A DNA stretch of 64,000 bases, from the NCBI RefSeq assembly GCF_003226555.1, contig NZ_QKQS01000003.1:62001-126000 (forward strand), read 5' to 3'. Made by a program: the position numbers and the translations under genes. Source of the DNA: Rhodopseudomonas palustris. GTDB lineage: Bacteria; Pseudomonadota; Alphaproteobacteria; Rhizobiales; Xanthobacteraceae. Shown here one piece after another: positions 10,518 to 19,710 of this stretch. How positions within the stretch are numbered: position 1 is the first letter of the stretch; every line of letters begins with the position of its first letter. The notes beneath the pieces are model-generated. The model saw only the letters and a list, made by a program, of their open reading frames with translations. It was not told the origin of the DNA and did not search any database.

Positions 10518-11888
10518 TTGGAACCGCGCAGCATTGATGGGAGCGTCGATCGTCCGCGATCGGCGCAGGGTGGTGAGACCGGGCGAGTCATCGTCGTCGG
10601 TCCGTATCTGCGCGCGCGTCGGGGCGATCCGGACGCGGCCGATACGGCCGTTCGCGACAACGATGCGCGGCTCGACGAAGCCGCGGGTCTCGCCCGCGCG
10701 ATCGATCTCGACGTTGTCGAGGCGGTGCTCACGCCGATCAGCCAGATCCGTCCGGCGACCTATCTCGGCAAGGGCAAGGTCGAGGAGATCGTCGGTCTGA
10801 TCGCGGCGCACGGTGCCGACCTCGTGGTGATGGATTGTGCGCTGTCGCCGATCCAGCAGCGCAACCTGGAGAAGGCCTGGAACGCCAAGGTGCTCGATCG
10901 CACCGGGCTGATCCTGGAAATCTTCGGCCGCCGCGCCAAGACGCGTGAAGGTACGCTGCAGGTCGAGCTGGCGCATCTCAACTATCAGCGGTCGCGTCTG
11001 GTGCGGTCCTGGACCCACCTCGAGCGTCAGCGCGGCGGCTTTGGCTTCATGGGCGGTCCGGGCGAAACCCAGATCGAGGCCGACCGCCGACTGATCGGCG
11101 ACCGCATCACCAAGCTCGAAGCCGAGCTGAAGAAAGTTCAGGCGACGCGCCGGCTGCATCGCGCCGGTCGCCAGCGCGTGCCGTATCGCGTGGCCGCATT
11201 GGTCGGTTACACCAATGCCGGCAAGTCGACGCTGTTCAACCGGCTGACACGTGCCGACGTTCAGGCCGCCGATATGCTGTTCGCGACGCTCGACCCGACC
11301 CTGCGGGCGATCCAGCTGCCGCACGGCGGCAAGGCGATGCTGTCGGACACCGTCGGCTTCATTTCCAATCTGCCGACTCAGCTCGTCGCGGCGTTTCGCG
11401 CCACCTTGGAAGAGGTGCTGGAAGCCGATTTGATCCTTCACGTCCGCGACATCAGCCACGAGGATGCCGAGGCCCAGCAGAGCGACGTCGACAACGTGCT
11501 GCGCCAGCTCGGCGTCGATGCCGCGAGCGGGCGGATTGTCGAGGTCTGGAACAAGATCGACCGCTTCGAACCGGAACAGCGCGAAGAGCTGAAGAACATC
11601 GCTGCGCGCCGGCCCGACGATCATCCGTGCCTGCTGGTGTCGGCGGTGAGCGGCGAGGGCGTCGACGAGCTTCTGCTCGCCATCGAGCAGCGTCTGGCGG
11701 CGACCCGCACCGTGCTCGATCTGTCGATCGATGCGGCGGACGGCGCCGGCGTCAGCTGGCTCCATCGCAACACCGAGGTGCTGGCGAAGGATCTGGACGA
11801 CGGCCGCTACGCCATGACGGTGCGGGTCGAGGACAACAAGCGCGACGTCGTGATCGAGCGTTTCGGTGCGGTGCCGAGGCCGGATTGA
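10518..11888 (+). CDS. hflX: Ribosome-associated GTPase HflX
   Basis: This 456-residue GTPase splits stalled ribosomes under stress in studied bacteria. The start is TTG, 11 nt after the hfq stop. The N-terminal HflX domain contains the glycine-rich 'GGFGFMGGPGETQIE' segment. The G domain shows G1 'GYTNAGKST', G3 'DTVGFI' and G4 'NKID'. The pair with hfq is conserved widely. Length is near the usual 430-460 residues. Confidence 0.96.
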   Translation: MEPRSIDGSVDRPRSAQGGETGRVIVVGPYLRARRGDPDAADTAVRDNDARLDEAAGLARAIDLDVVEAVLTPISQIRPATYLGKGKVEEIVGLIAAHGADLVVMDCALSPIQQRNLEKAWNAKVLDRTGLILEIFGRRAKTREGTLQVELAHLNYQRSRLVRSWTHLERQRGGFGFMGGPGETQIEADRRLIGDRITKLEAELKKVQATRRLHRAGRQRVPYRVAALVGYTNAGKSTLFNRLTRADVQAADMLFATLDPTLRAIQLPHGGKAMLSDTVGFISNLPTQLVAAFRATLEEVLEADLILHVRDISHEDAEAQQSDVDNVLRQLGVDAASGRIVEVWNKIDRFEPEQREELKNIAARRPDDHPCLLVSAVSGEGVDELLLAIEQRLAATRTVLDLSIDAADGAGVSWLHRNTEVLAKDLDDGRYAMTVRVEDNKRDVVIERFGAVPRPD

Positions 11889-11942
11889 GAGGGCGAATCG
11901 GCGCCTTTAAGGAGCGCTGGCGCCGCCGATCTCAGCGCCCTG

Positions 11943-12000
11943 CCGAAAGGCTTTTCGGGCGCTTCGGGAACCGCCCGTAAGTTATTGGAAAAACGGGCGG
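11943..12000 (+). promoter_or_regulatory. Two stem-loops in the hflX-gyrA intergenic region
   Basis: The first is CCGAAA-GGCT-TTTCGG (11943-11958). The second is CCGCCCGT (11971-11978) pairing with ACGGGCGG (11993-12000) over a 14-nt loop. The second is not followed by a T run on the + strand, so a simple intrinsic terminator for hflX is uncertain; it may instead lie in the gyrA leader. The gyrA start is 90 bp further on. Confidence 0.4.
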
Positions 12001-12090
12001 AAAAACCTTCGAAAACAGCCCCCGAAAGGGTGGTTTGCAGCACCCCGATACGCTATACGAATCCGATCAGATTCTGACCGGAATTCACCC

Positions 12091-14832
12091 TTGTCCGACA
12101 AAGACGACGAGAAGCCCGGGGAGCCGCTGGCGCCCTCGGATATTCGCCCCGTATCCATTCTCGACGAGATGAAGCGCAGCTATCTCGATTACGCGATGAG
12201 CGTGATCGTGGCGCGAGCGCTGCCGGATGCGCGCGACGGGTTGAAGCCGGTGCATCGCCGCATCCTCTACGGCATGTACGAGAACGGCTTCGAGTGGAAC
12301 AAGCCGTATCGCAAGTCGGCGCGCACCGTCGGCGACGTCATCGGTAAGTATCACCCGCACGGCGACCAGTCGGTGTACGACGCGCTGGTCCGCATGGCGC
12401 AAGACTTCTCGATGCGCGTGCCGCTGATCGACGGTCAGGGCAATTTCGGTTCGGTCGACGGCGATATGCCGGCGGCGATGCGATATACCGAATCCCGTCT
12501 GACCAAGATCGCGCAGACGCTGCTCGACGATATCGACAAGGACACCGTCGACTTCCAGCCGAACTACGACAACTCGGAGCGAGAGCCGCAGGTTCTTCCT
12601 GCCAAGTTCCCGAACCTGTTGGTGAACGGCGCCGGCGGCATCGCGGTCGGCATGGCGACCAATATCCCGCCGCACAATCTCGGCGAGGTGATCGATGCCT
12701 GTATCGCGCTGATCGACGATCCGGCGCTGACGATCGACGATCTCAACAAGATCGTACCTGGCCCGGACTTCCCGACCGGGGGGATCATTCTCGGACGCTC
12801 GGGCATTCGCTCCGCTTATCAGACCGGCCGCGGCTCGATCGTGATGCGCGGCAAGGTCGAGATCGAAACCGTCCGCAAGGACCGCGAAGCGATCATCGTC
12901 AGCGAAATCCCGTATCAGGTGAACAAGGCGACGATGGTCGAGCGCATCGCCGACCTGGTGCGAGAGAAGAAGATCGAAGGTATCGGCGATCTGCGCGACG
13001 AGAGCGATCGCGACGGTTTCCGCGTGGTGATCGAGCTGCGCCGCGATGCGGTGCCGGAAGTGGTGCTCAATCAGCTCTACAAGTTCACGCCGCTGCAGAC
13101 CAATTTCGGCGCCAACATGGTGGCGCTCGACGGCGGTCGGCCGCAATTGATGAACCTGAAGGACCTGCTGCAGGTCTTCGTCGCGTTCCGCGAACAGGTC
13201 GTCACCAGGCGCACCAAATTTCTGCTCAACAAGGCGCGCGACCGCGCCCACATCCTGGTCGGCCTCGCGATCGCGGTGGCGAATATCGACGAGATCATTC
13301 GCGTCATCCGCAATTCGCCCGATCCGAACACGGCGCGCGAAACCCTGATGTCGCGCGACTGGCCGGCGGCCGATGTCGCCGCGATGATCACGCTGATCGA
13401 CGATCCGCGCCACAAGCTCAATCCCGACGGCACCGCTCGGCTGTCGTTCGAGCAGGCCAAAGCGATCCTCGATCTGCGGCTGCAGCGCCTGACCGCTCTG
13501 GGCCGTGAGGAAATTTCCGAAGAGCTCGACAAGCTCGCGCTCGAGATCGCCGACTATCTCGAGATCCTGCGGTCGCGCGCCCGGGTGCAGACGATCGTCA
13601 AGGACGAGCTCGGCGCCGTGAAAACCGAGTTCGCGACGCCGCGCAAGACCGTGATCGTCGAGCAGGAAGGCGAGGTCGAAGACGAAGACCTGATCCAGCG
13701 CGAGGACATGGTGGTGACAGTGTCGCACGCCGGCTACATCAAGCGGGTGCCGCTGTCGACCTACCGGGCGCAGCGCCGCGGCGGCAAGGGGCGCTCCGGC
13801 ATGGCGACCCGCGACGAGGATTTCGTCAGCCGGCTGTTCGTCGCTTCGACGCATACGCCGGTGCTGTTCTTCTCGTCGCGCGGCCAGGTCTACAAGGAGA
13901 AGGTGTGGCGGCTGCCGCTGGCGCCGCCGAACGGCCGCGGCAAGGCGCTGATCAACATCCTGCCGCTGGAGCAGGGCGAGCGCATCACCACGATCATGCC
14001 GCTTCCGGAGGACGAAGCTTCCTGGAGCGAGCTCGACGTGATGTTCGCCACCACCGGCGGCAACGTCCGCCGCAACAAGCTTTCGGACTTCGTCGACGTC
14101 CGCCGCTCCGGCATCATCGCGATGAAGCTCGACGAGGGCGAGGCGATCGTCGACGTCCAGATCTGCACCGAGCGCGACGACGTGCTGCTGACCGCCGCGG
14201 GCGGCCAGTGCATTCGCTTCCCGGTGCCGGACGTGCGCGTGTTCAGCGGCCGCACCTCGATGGGCGTGCGCGGCATCGCGCTGTCGTCCGGCGACAAGCT
14301 GATCTCGCTCTGCATTTTGCGCCATTTCGAGGCTACGCCGGCCGAACGCTCGACCTATCTGAAGCAGTCCGGCGCGATCCGCCGGGCCGCCACCGGCGAG
14401 GACAACGAGCCGATCGAGGCGCCGGAGATCGAGGCGGAGGAGGGTGATATCTCCGCGGCGCTGTCGCCGGAACGCTACGCCGAGATGTCGGCGTCGGAGC
14501 AGTTCGTGCTGACCATCTCGGAGAACGGCTACGGCAAGCGGACGTCGTCGTTCGAGTACCGCACCACCGGACGCGGCGGCAAAGGCATCGTCGCGATGTC
14601 GGTGAACGGCCGCAACGGCAAGCTGGTGGCGTCGTTCCCTGTCGAGGACTCCGACCAGATCATGCTGGTGACCGACAATGGTCAGCTGATCCGCTGCCCG
14701 GTCGAAGGCATCCGCGTCGCCGGCCGCTCGACCCAGGGCGTGATCGTGTTCGACACCGCGGACGACGAGAAGGTCGTCTCGGTCGAGCGCATTCCGGAGA
14801 CCGACGACGCCGACAACGGCAACGGCGGCTGA
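12091..14832 (+). CDS. gyrA: DNA gyrase subunit A
   Basis: This 913-residue breakage-reunion subunit introduces negative supercoils together with GyrB. It starts with TTG. Motifs include '[11 protein letters not shown]', the catalytic tyrosine in '[10 protein letters not shown]', and six-bladed C-terminal domain repeats, with a GyrA-box-like 'QRRGGKGR' (near residue 565). A ~40-residue acidic insertion ('[11 protein letters not shown]') sits in the C-terminal domain. At the quinolone-determining position equivalent to E. coli Ser83 the residue is Gln (Q93), while Asp87 is kept (D97). Confidence 0.97.
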   Translation: MSDKDDEKPGEPLAPSDIRPVSILDEMKRSYLDYAMSVIVARALPDARDGLKPVHRRILYGMYENGFEWNKPYRKSARTVGDVIGKYHPHGDQSVYDALVRMAQDFSMRVPLIDGQGNFGSVDGDMPAAMRYTESRLTKIAQTLLDDIDKDTVDFQPNYDNSEREPQVLPAKFPNLLVNGAGGIAVGMATNIPPHNLGEVIDACIALIDDPALTIDDLNKIVPGPDFPTGGIILGRSGIRSAYQTGRGSIVMRGKVEIETVRKDREAIIVSEIPYQVNKATMVERIADLVREKKIEGIGDLRDESDRDGFRVVIELRRDAVPEVVLNQLYKFTPLQTNFGANMVALDGGRPQLMNLKDLLQVFVAFREQVVTRRTKFLLNKARDRAHILVGLAIAVANIDEIIRVIRNSPDPNTARETLMSRDWPAADVAAMITLIDDPRHKLNPDGTARLSFEQAKAILDLRLQRLTALGREEISEELDKLALEIADYLEILRSRARVQTIVKDELGAVKTEFATPRKTVIVEQEGEVEDEDLIQREDMVVTVSHAGYIKRVPLSTYRAQRRGGKGRSGMATRDEDFVSRLFVASTHTPVLFFSSRGQVYKEKVWRLPLAPPNGRGKALINILPLEQGERITTIMPLPEDEASWSELDVMFATTGGNVRRNKLSDFVDVRRSGIIAMKLDEGEAIVDVQICTERDDVLLTAAGGQCIRFPVPDVRVFSGRTSMGVRGIALSSGDKLISLCILRHFEATPAERSTYLKQSGAIRRAATGEDNEPIEAPEIEAEEGDISAALSPERYAEMSASEQFVLTISENGYGKRTSSFEYRTTGRGGKGIVAMSVNGRNGKLVASFPVEDSDQIMLVTDNGQLIRCPVEGIRVAGRSTQGVIVFDTADDEKVVSVERIPETDDADNGNGG

Positions 14833-14850
14833 GCCGCCGCGCCGCCGAGG

Positions 14851-15717
14851 CTAGGCGAGGGCGCTCAGCAGCGCGGTCGCGGTGTCGTCGGGAAATTCCT
14901 CGTAGAACGACAGCTTGCCTCGCGGCAGCACCGTGGTGCGGACATTGTCCAGCGCCTCGAGGGCGGCCATCTCCGCCTTGGATTTGCGCGGGGTGGCGTC
15001 GCCGTACAGCAGCACGATCTTTCCCGGCACGCGACGTGCGGCGGCGAGATACTCGTCGCGCGTCGTGAACAGGTCCAGCTCGCCGGTGACGAAGCGGAAC
15101 GACGCGTAGCGCGCGCCGCGTGCCTCGGTGACGTGGCGCTTGTCCGCCAACCGGACTTGATCGAGCCACGCCGGATCGGCGTAGACATGCCCGCGTGCCA
15201 TCATGCCGATGACCGGCCGGTTGACGTTGAGCCGATAGAACGCGGCGCCCGCGACCGGCAGATCCACGGCCTTGGCCAGCGTGCCGAACAGCGGCAGACG
15301 TTTGCCGGCCATGGTCGGCAGCGGCCCGCGCCAAGTCGGCGCCAGCAGGCAGAGCCGGCCGAGCGAGCCGGGATGATCGGCGGCTTGGGCCAGGGCGTAG
15401 CCGGCGGCGTGTCCCGCCGCCACGGTGATGTCCGGACGCGTCACCGAGTTCAGGATGGACTCGAGGAAATCTCCGTACAGCTCTGGGCGCCAGTCGATTT
15501 TCGGGCGCGGCAGGTCGCCGAAGCCGGGCCAGTCGATTGCGGTTGTTGAGAACTGTGCGCCCAGCCGTTGCTGCAGGCCCCGCATTTCGTTGCGGGTGGA
15601 GATCGAACTGAGAGCCGGCAACAGCAACAGCTGAGGCCCGGAGCCGAACCGGGTCACGCCGAGCTGCAGCGGCCGGCCGTCAGCGCGCCATTCCAGAAGA
15701 TGTTCTGACCATTGCAT
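14851..15717 (-). CDS. Alpha/beta-hydrolase-fold protein without the catalytic serine
   Basis: This 288-residue protein has the alpha/beta hydrolase layout: a beta strand 'PQLLLLPALSS', 'DWPGFGDLPRP' in the oxyanion area, and a late strand 'KIVLLYGDATP' with an Asp in the acid position. The nucleophile elbow, normally G-x-S-x-G, reads G-H-A-A-G (residues 102-106), so Ala104 replaces serine, and no histidine is seen at the usual C-terminal place ('GKLSFYEEFP'). It is probably a non-catalytic relative. It converges on gyrA with an 18-bp gap. Confidence 0.8.
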   Translation of the reverse strand: MQWSEHLLEWRADGRPLQLGVTRFGSGPQLLLLPALSSISTRNEMRGLQQRLGAQFSTTAIDWPGFGDLPRPKIDWRPELYGDFLESILNSVTRPDITVAAGHAAGYALAQAADHPGSLGRLCLLAPTWRGPLPTMAGKRLPLFGTLAKAVDLPVAGAAFYRLNVNRPVIGMMARGHVYADPAWLDQVRLADKRHVTEARGARYASFRFVTGELDLFTTRDEYLAAARRVPGKIVLLYGDATPRKSKAEMAALEALDNVRTTVLPRGKLSFYEEFPDDTATALLSALA

Positions 15718-15786
15718 CGCGCCACCATGCTACCGGTTCCCGGCGCGTGCTCCAACGGCTGTCGCGGTGGCAGCTGCCAGAATCGA

Positions 15787-15817
15787 AAGACCCCCGAGGG
15801 GGCAACTCGGGGGTCTT
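15787..15817 (-). terminator. Strong hairpin, probable terminator of the 85-residue secreted-protein gene
   Basis: A perfect 12-bp stem, AAGACCCCCGAG (15787-15798) with CTCGGGGGTCTT (15806-15817), surrounds a 7-nt loop. It lies 65 bp past the stop of the minus-strand gene at 15882-16139 and before the next minus-strand gene. Reading the minus strand the hairpin ends in TCTTTCGATT, a weak T-rich tail. Confidence 0.65.
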
Positions 15818-15881
15818 CGGTACAGAGCGCCCTTGGAGGGAAGCGCTTTGCTGAAACTAGCGTCTGGATAACGCCAAAACC

Positions 15882-16139
15882 TTAATTGCGTTCCGCGGTC
15901 ACCAAACGAGCCTGACCAATCGGCGCATGGCTGGAATGGGCGTTGCGCAAGCAGGACGGTTCGAAGTTCGGCCAAGCCTGCTCGGAGCAGGCGGTTCCGA
16001 GGGGACGAATGTCGAGCCGGTCACCCTTGGCCAGGGCCTGAGGGACGCTGGCCTCCACTTGCGGAGCAAAACCCGGAAGAATTGTGACGGCCGCGGCAGC
16101 AAAGGCGGCAATTGCGATCACGGAAAGAGTCTTGATCAT
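15882..16139 (-). CDS. Small secreted protein of unknown function
   Basis: This 85-residue protein starts with a clear signal peptide, a hydrophobic stretch 'VIAIAAFAAAAVTIL' followed by an Ala-rich cleavage region. The mature part of about 55 residues has two cysteines ('GTACSEQAWP' and 'EPSCLRNA'), which suggests one disulfide in the periplasm. I recognise the 'CSEQAWP' type of segment from small conserved proteins of this bacterial group but know no function. It is monocistronic with the hairpin at 15787-15817 downstream. Confidence 0.7.
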   Translation of the reverse strand: MIKTLSVIAIAAFAAAAVTILPGFAPQVEASVPQALAKGDRLDIRPLGTACSEQAWPNFEPSCLRNAHSSHAPIGQARLVTAERN

Positions 16140-16476
16140 GGCGGGGTCCCCTGTCGTCTCGATATTCCGGCCGTTTCGGCCTGGAGTGCTTTGTCGCTTC
16201 CCGATGCGGCTGGTTTACCCAGCGCTGGTTTCAAAACGTCTTCGTCGCCGCCGCATTCAGGTTTCATCGGCTGGCGATTTGTTTCTTGGCTTGCGGGCGC
16301 GTGAAACAAACCAGTAAAAACGTGAGCGTTTTCAGTCGCCTCGCGTTACCATTCAGAAGACGCGCGAACCCGCTTCCCGGTTCGATCCGCAATGCGAAAT
16401 AAATCCGGCGGCCGGCGCGGTTTTGAAGGAACCGCCGCCGCTTGCTCGATCCGGCGCGCCGCGCTAGACGGGCCGG
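16140..16476. other. 337-bp divergent intergenic region
   Basis: This gap separates the divergent small secreted-protein gene (-) and coaD (+) and must hold both promoters. I see no tRNA, convincing operator or complete small gene in it. The stretch around 16300-16350 is relatively AT-rich, including a TTTCAGTCGCC segment, but no promoter can be called with confidence. Confidence 0.4.
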
Positions 16477-16986
16477 ATGTCACGCATCGCGCTTTATCCG
16501 GGCTCTTTCGATCCCGTCACCAATGGCCATCTCGATGTCGTCCGCCACGCCGTGGCGCTGTGCGACAAGCTCGTGGTGGCGATCGGGATCCACCCCGGCA
16601 AAACGCCGCTGTTCACCACCGAGGAGCGCCTCGCGATGGTCGAACGGGTGTTCGGGCCAATCGCCAAGGCAGCCGGCTGCGAGTTCGGCTGCACCACCTA
16701 TGACAATCTCACCGTGACCGCGGCCGAGAAGGTGGGGGCGACCATCATGATCCGCGGCCTGCGCGACGGCACCGATCTCGACTACGAGATGCAGATCGCC
16801 GGGATGAACGAGACCATGGCGCCGGCAATCCATACCGTGTTCCTGCCGGCTTCGGTGGGCGTGCGCCCGATCACCGCCACACTAGTGCGGCAGATCGCCA
16901 AGATGGGCGGCGACGTCTCGGCCTTCGTTCCGGCCGAAGTGGCGTCCGCTCTGAGTTCCAAGTTCGCTGCCGGCTCGCCGGCATAA
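16477..16986 (+). CDS. coaD: Phosphopantetheine adenylyltransferase
   Basis: This 169-residue enzyme converts 4'-phosphopantetheine and ATP to dephospho-CoA, the penultimate step of coenzyme A synthesis. The nucleotidyltransferase motif '[15 protein letters not shown]' at residues 7-21 carries the TxGH signature, and the C-terminal '[23 protein letters not shown]' matches the family's second ATP-binding block. Length is typical. The cyclophilin gene begins 16 nt downstream. Confidence 0.97.
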   Translation: MSRIALYPGSFDPVTNGHLDVVRHAVALCDKLVVAIGIHPGKTPLFTTEERLAMVERVFGPIAKAAGCEFGCTTYDNLTVTAAEKVGATIMIRGLRDGTDLDYEMQIAGMNETMAPAIHTVFLPASVGVRPITATLVRQIAKMGGDVSAFVPAEVASALSSKFAAGSPA

Positions 16987-17002
16987 CCGACCCGGAGTTT
17001 TC

Positions 17003-17566
17003 ATGATCCGTCTGATCGGCATCTTCGCCGCGCTGCTGTTCGCGCTGCCGGCGCTGGCGCAGCCGCTTCCCGCCAATCTCGACAAGCAGAACGCGCTCGT
17101 TATCGACACCACCAAGGGCCGCATTGTCATCGCGCTGCGCGCCGACATCGCGCCCAAGCACGCCGAGCGGCTGAAGCAGCTCGCCCGCGAAGGGTTCTAC
17201 AACAACGTGCCGTTCCACCGCGTGATCGGTGGCTTCATGGCGCAGACCGGCGACGGCCAGAACTTCAACGGCACCGGCGGGTCGAAATATCCGAACCTGA
17301 AGCAGGAATTCTCCAACGTGCCGTTCACCCGCGGGGTGGTCGGCATGGCGCGGCGCGGCGACAGCGTCGACAGCGCCAATTCGCAGTTCTTCATCATGTT
17401 CGCCGACGGCCCGAGCCTGAACGGCCAGTACACTGTGGTCGGCAATGTGGTGTCCGGCATGGATGTGGTGGACAAGCTGAAGAAGGCCTCTCCGGCTTCG
17501 CCCGGCGGTGCCGTGACCGACCCGGACAAGATGGTGAAGGTCCAGGTCGCTGCCGACGTGAAATAG
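17003..17566 (+). CDS. Periplasmic peptidyl-prolyl cis-trans isomerase (cyclophilin)
   Basis: This 187-residue cyclophilin has an N-terminal signal peptide ending near 'LPALAQP', so it should act in the periplasm as a folding catalyst. Cyclophilin motifs are 'FHRVIGGFMAQTGD', 'MARRGDSVDSANSQFFIM' and 'LNGQYTVVGNVVSGMDVVD'. It is followed by a small secreted-protein gene after 9 nt and by a second, cytoplasmic cyclophilin gene, forming a compact operon with coaD. Confidence 0.94.
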   Translation: MIRLIGIFAALLFALPALAQPLPANLDKQNALVIDTTKGRIVIALRADIAPKHAERLKQLAREGFYNNVPFHRVIGGFMAQTGDGQNFNGTGGSKYPNLKQEFSNVPFTRGVVGMARRGDSVDSANSQFFIMFADGPSLNGQYTVVGNVVSGMDVVDKLKKASPASPGGAVTDPDKMVKVQVAADVK

Positions 17567-17575
17567 GCGATCCCA

Positions 17576-18019
17576 ATGCTGCCGCGCCGACTGATTGCAG
17601 TCGCGGTAGCCTTGATCGCCGGGGCGATCGGTCTCACCGTTCGCCCCGCATCTGCGCAGAACGCGCCGATCGACAATCTCAACGGATTGTTTTCGGCGCT
17701 GAAGCAATGCTGGCGTCCGCCGCGTCTGCCGGCCGGTGATCCGGGCATGCAGATCACGGTGCGGGTCAGCTTCACGCGGAGCGGCGAGATCCTCGGCAAG
17801 CCGCGGATCACCTTTGAAAGCCCGGAGGCCGGCCGGGACGACAGCCTGGCCTATCGCGTCGCGGTGATGGAGGCGTTGCAGCGGTGCACGCCGTTGCCGT
17901 TCACGCCCTCGATGGGGGGCGCCGTCGCCGGACGTCCGTTCACGCTGCGGTTCGACGATCGCAGACAGATTCCCAAACCAACAGAGAAGAGAGCATGGCT
18001 GATAACGACAACATCCTGA
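17576..18019 (+). CDS. Secreted protein with a TonB C-terminal-like segment
   Basis: This 147-residue protein starts with a signal peptide (hydrophobic 'LIAVAVALIAGAIGL', cleavage near 'SAQNAP'). The mature part 'QITVRVSFTRSGEILGKPRI...' resembles the beta-strand repeat of TonB/TolA C-terminal domains, which bind outer-membrane or Tol partners. Its last 25 nt overlap the start of the downstream cyclophilin gene, and its own start is 9 nt after the upstream one, so it is locked in the operon. Function is not known. Confidence 0.75.
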   Translation: MLPRRLIAVAVALIAGAIGLTVRPASAQNAPIDNLNGLFSALKQCWRPPRLPAGDPGMQITVRVSFTRSGEILGKPRITFESPEAGRDDSLAYRVAVMEALQRCTPLPFTPSMGGAVAGRPFTLRFDDRRQIPKPTEKRAWLITTTS

Positions 18020-18462
18020 TCCTCGAAACCACCCAGGGCACCGTGAAGATCGAAATGCGCCCGGATCTGGCGCCGAACCACGTCGCCCGCATCAAGGAGC
18101 TGGTGCGCGAAGGCTTCTACGACGGCATCGTGTTCCACCGCGTGATCGAGGGCTTCATGGCGCAGACCGGCTGCCCGCAGGGCACCGGCATGGGCGGCTC
18201 CGGCACCAAGCTGAAGGCCGAGTTCAACGCCGAGCCGCACGTCCGCGGCACTGCGTCGATGGCCCGCGCCGCGAACCCAGATTCCGGCGACAGCCAGTTC
18301 TTCATCTGCTTCGACGACGCCCGCTTCCTCGACAAGCAGTACACCGTCTGGGGCAAGGTGACCGAAGGCATGGAGAACGTCGACAAGATCAAGCGCGGCG
18401 AGCCGGTGAAGGATCCGGACAAGATCGTCAAGGCGAGCATCGCGGCCGACGCGGCGGCTTGA
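17995..18462 (+). CDS. Cytoplasmic peptidyl-prolyl cis-trans isomerase (cyclophilin)
   Basis: This 155-residue cyclophilin has no signal peptide, so it is the cytoplasmic counterpart of the protein at 17003-17566. The motifs 'FHRVIEGFMAQTG', 'MARAANPDSGDSQFFICF' and 'LDKQYTVWGKVTEGMENVD' are intact. The ATG at 17995 was chosen because the family starts just before 'ILETTQGTVKIEM', and AGAGAAGAGAG precedes it as a ribosome binding site. The start lies inside the preceding gene, which implies translational coupling. Confidence 0.95.
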   Translation: MADNDNILILETTQGTVKIEMRPDLAPNHVARIKELVREGFYDGIVFHRVIEGFMAQTGCPQGTGMGGSGTKLKAEFNAEPHVRGTASMARAANPDSGDSQFFICFDDARFLDKQYTVWGKVTEGMENVDKIKRGEPVKDPDKIVKASIAADAAA

Positions 18463-18478
18463 TCAGTTCGCCTCTTCA

Positions 18479-18607
18479 CCTCTCCCCGCGCGCGGGGAGA
18501 GGCTGGCGTCGCGTAGCGAGGCCGGCCGGGTGAGGGGGCGTCTCACCGAGTCTCGACCTCGCGGCTGCCCTCACCCCAGCCCTCTCCCCGCAGGCGGGGG
18601 AGAGGGA
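18479..18607. repeat. REP-like palindromic intergenic element pair
   Basis: The gap between the cyclophilin and queA genes holds two GC-rich palindromes in a 130-bp unit. The first is CCTCTCCCCGCG joined directly to CGCGGGGAGAGG (18479-18502). The second is CCCTCTCCCCGC...GCGGGGGAGAGGG (about 18580-18607). They are joined by CCGGGTGAGGGGGCGTCTCACC and a GCCCTCACCCC block. Such CCCTCACCC/CTCTCCCCGC palindromes are scattered in genomes of this family. They may act as transcription attenuators or protect mRNA ends. Confidence 0.8.
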
Positions 18608-18627
18608 GCGCTCCGTGCAGAAACCTG

Positions 18628-19710
18628 ATGCGCACCGATCTGTTCGACTTCGATCTGCCTGCCGAGAACATCGCGCTGCGGCCGGTGAGTCCGCGCGATG
18701 CCGCGCGGATGCTGGTGGTGCGTCCGGGGGCGCCGCTCGCGGATCGGATCGTGCGCGATCTGCCGGCGCTGCTGGCGCCGGGCGATCAGCTGGTGGTCAA
18801 CGATACACGGGTGATCGCCGCGCAGCTCTCCGGCCGCCGCATCGGCCGCGACACCGAACCGAAAATCGAAGCAACGCTGATCAAGCGGCTCGACGGCGCG
18901 CGCTGGCAGGCGCTGGTCAAGCCGGCGAAGAAGCTGGTGCCGGGCGATGTGGTTCGCTTCGGCCACGACGGCCGGGTCTGCCTGCTCGGCCATCTCGACG
19001 CCACTGTGGAGGCCAAGGGCGAGGCCGGCGAGATCACGCTGGCGTTCTCGTTCCACGGGCCGGTGCTCGACCAGGCGATCGCGGAGATCGGCGCGACGCC
19101 GCTGCCGCCCTACATCGCGTCCAAGCGAGCGCCTGACGCCCAGGACGCCACCGATTATCAGACCATGTTCGCCGCCAATGAGGGCGCGGTCGCGGCGCCG
19201 ACCGCGGGGCTGCATTTCACCGCCGAACTCGAAGCCGCGCTGGCCGCGCGCGGCGTCGGGCTGCACCGGATCACGCTGCATGTCGGGGCAGGGACGTTCC
19301 TGCCGGTGAAAGCCGAAGACACCAGCGAGCACCGCATGCACGCCGAATGGGGCATGATCAGCCGCGCGACCGCGGACGCGCTGAACGCGGCGCGGGCGGC
19401 GGGCGGCCGCATCCTCGCAGTCGGCACCACCTCGCTGCGCCTGCTGGAGAGCGCGGCGCAGGGCGACGGCCGCATCGCGCCGTTCGCGGATGAGACCTCG
19501 ATCTTCATCACGCCGGGCTATCGCTTCCGCGCGGTCGACGTGCTGATGACCAATTTCCACCTGCCGCGGTCGACGCTGTTCATGCTGGTGTCGGCGTTCT
19601 GCGGTCTCGACACCATGCAGGCGGCCTACGCCCACGCCATTCGAACCGGCTATCGGTTCTACTCGTACGGCGACGCCAGCCTGCTGTTCCGGAACGACAT
19701 CACCCCATGA
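18628..19710 (+). CDS. queA: S-adenosylmethionine:tRNA ribosyltransferase-isomerase
   Basis: This 360-residue enzyme moves the ribosyl group of SAM onto 7-aminomethyl-7-deazaguanine in tRNA, giving epoxyqueuosine at position 34. Hallmarks are '[16 protein letters not shown]' at the start, 'VNDTRVIAA', '[13 protein letters not shown]' and '[15 protein letters not shown]'-type end ('[10 protein letters not shown]'). It overlaps tgt by ATGA (19707-19710). The final queuosine step may be supplied by queH at 40950-41624. Confidence 0.97.
   Translation: MRTDLFDFDLPAENIALRPVSPRDAARMLVVRPGAPLADRIVRDLPALLAPGDQLVVNDTRVIAAQLSGRRIGRDTEPKIEATLIKRLDGARWQALVKPAKKLVPGDVVRFGHDGRVCLLGHLDATVEAKGEAGEITLAFSFHGPVLDQAIAEIGATPLPPYIASKRAPDAQDATDYQTMFAANEGAVAAPTAGLHFTAELEAALAARGVGLHRITLHVGAGTFLPVKAEDTSEHRMHAEWGMISRATADALNAARAAGGRILAVGTTSLRLLESAAQGDGRIAPFADETSIFITPGYRFRAVDVLMTNFHLPRSTLFMLVSAFCGLDTMQAAYAHAIRTGYRFYSYGDASLLFRNDITP

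Noticed and set aside
12085-14325. 746-codon open frame antisense to gyrA
   Set aside because: It is rich in His, Asp, Arg and Val as expected of antisense readings of high-GC genes, and no family feature is seen. The same holds for frames antisense to ntrY (5488-7659), nrdA (28579-31158) and the TonB receptor (24168-25850).
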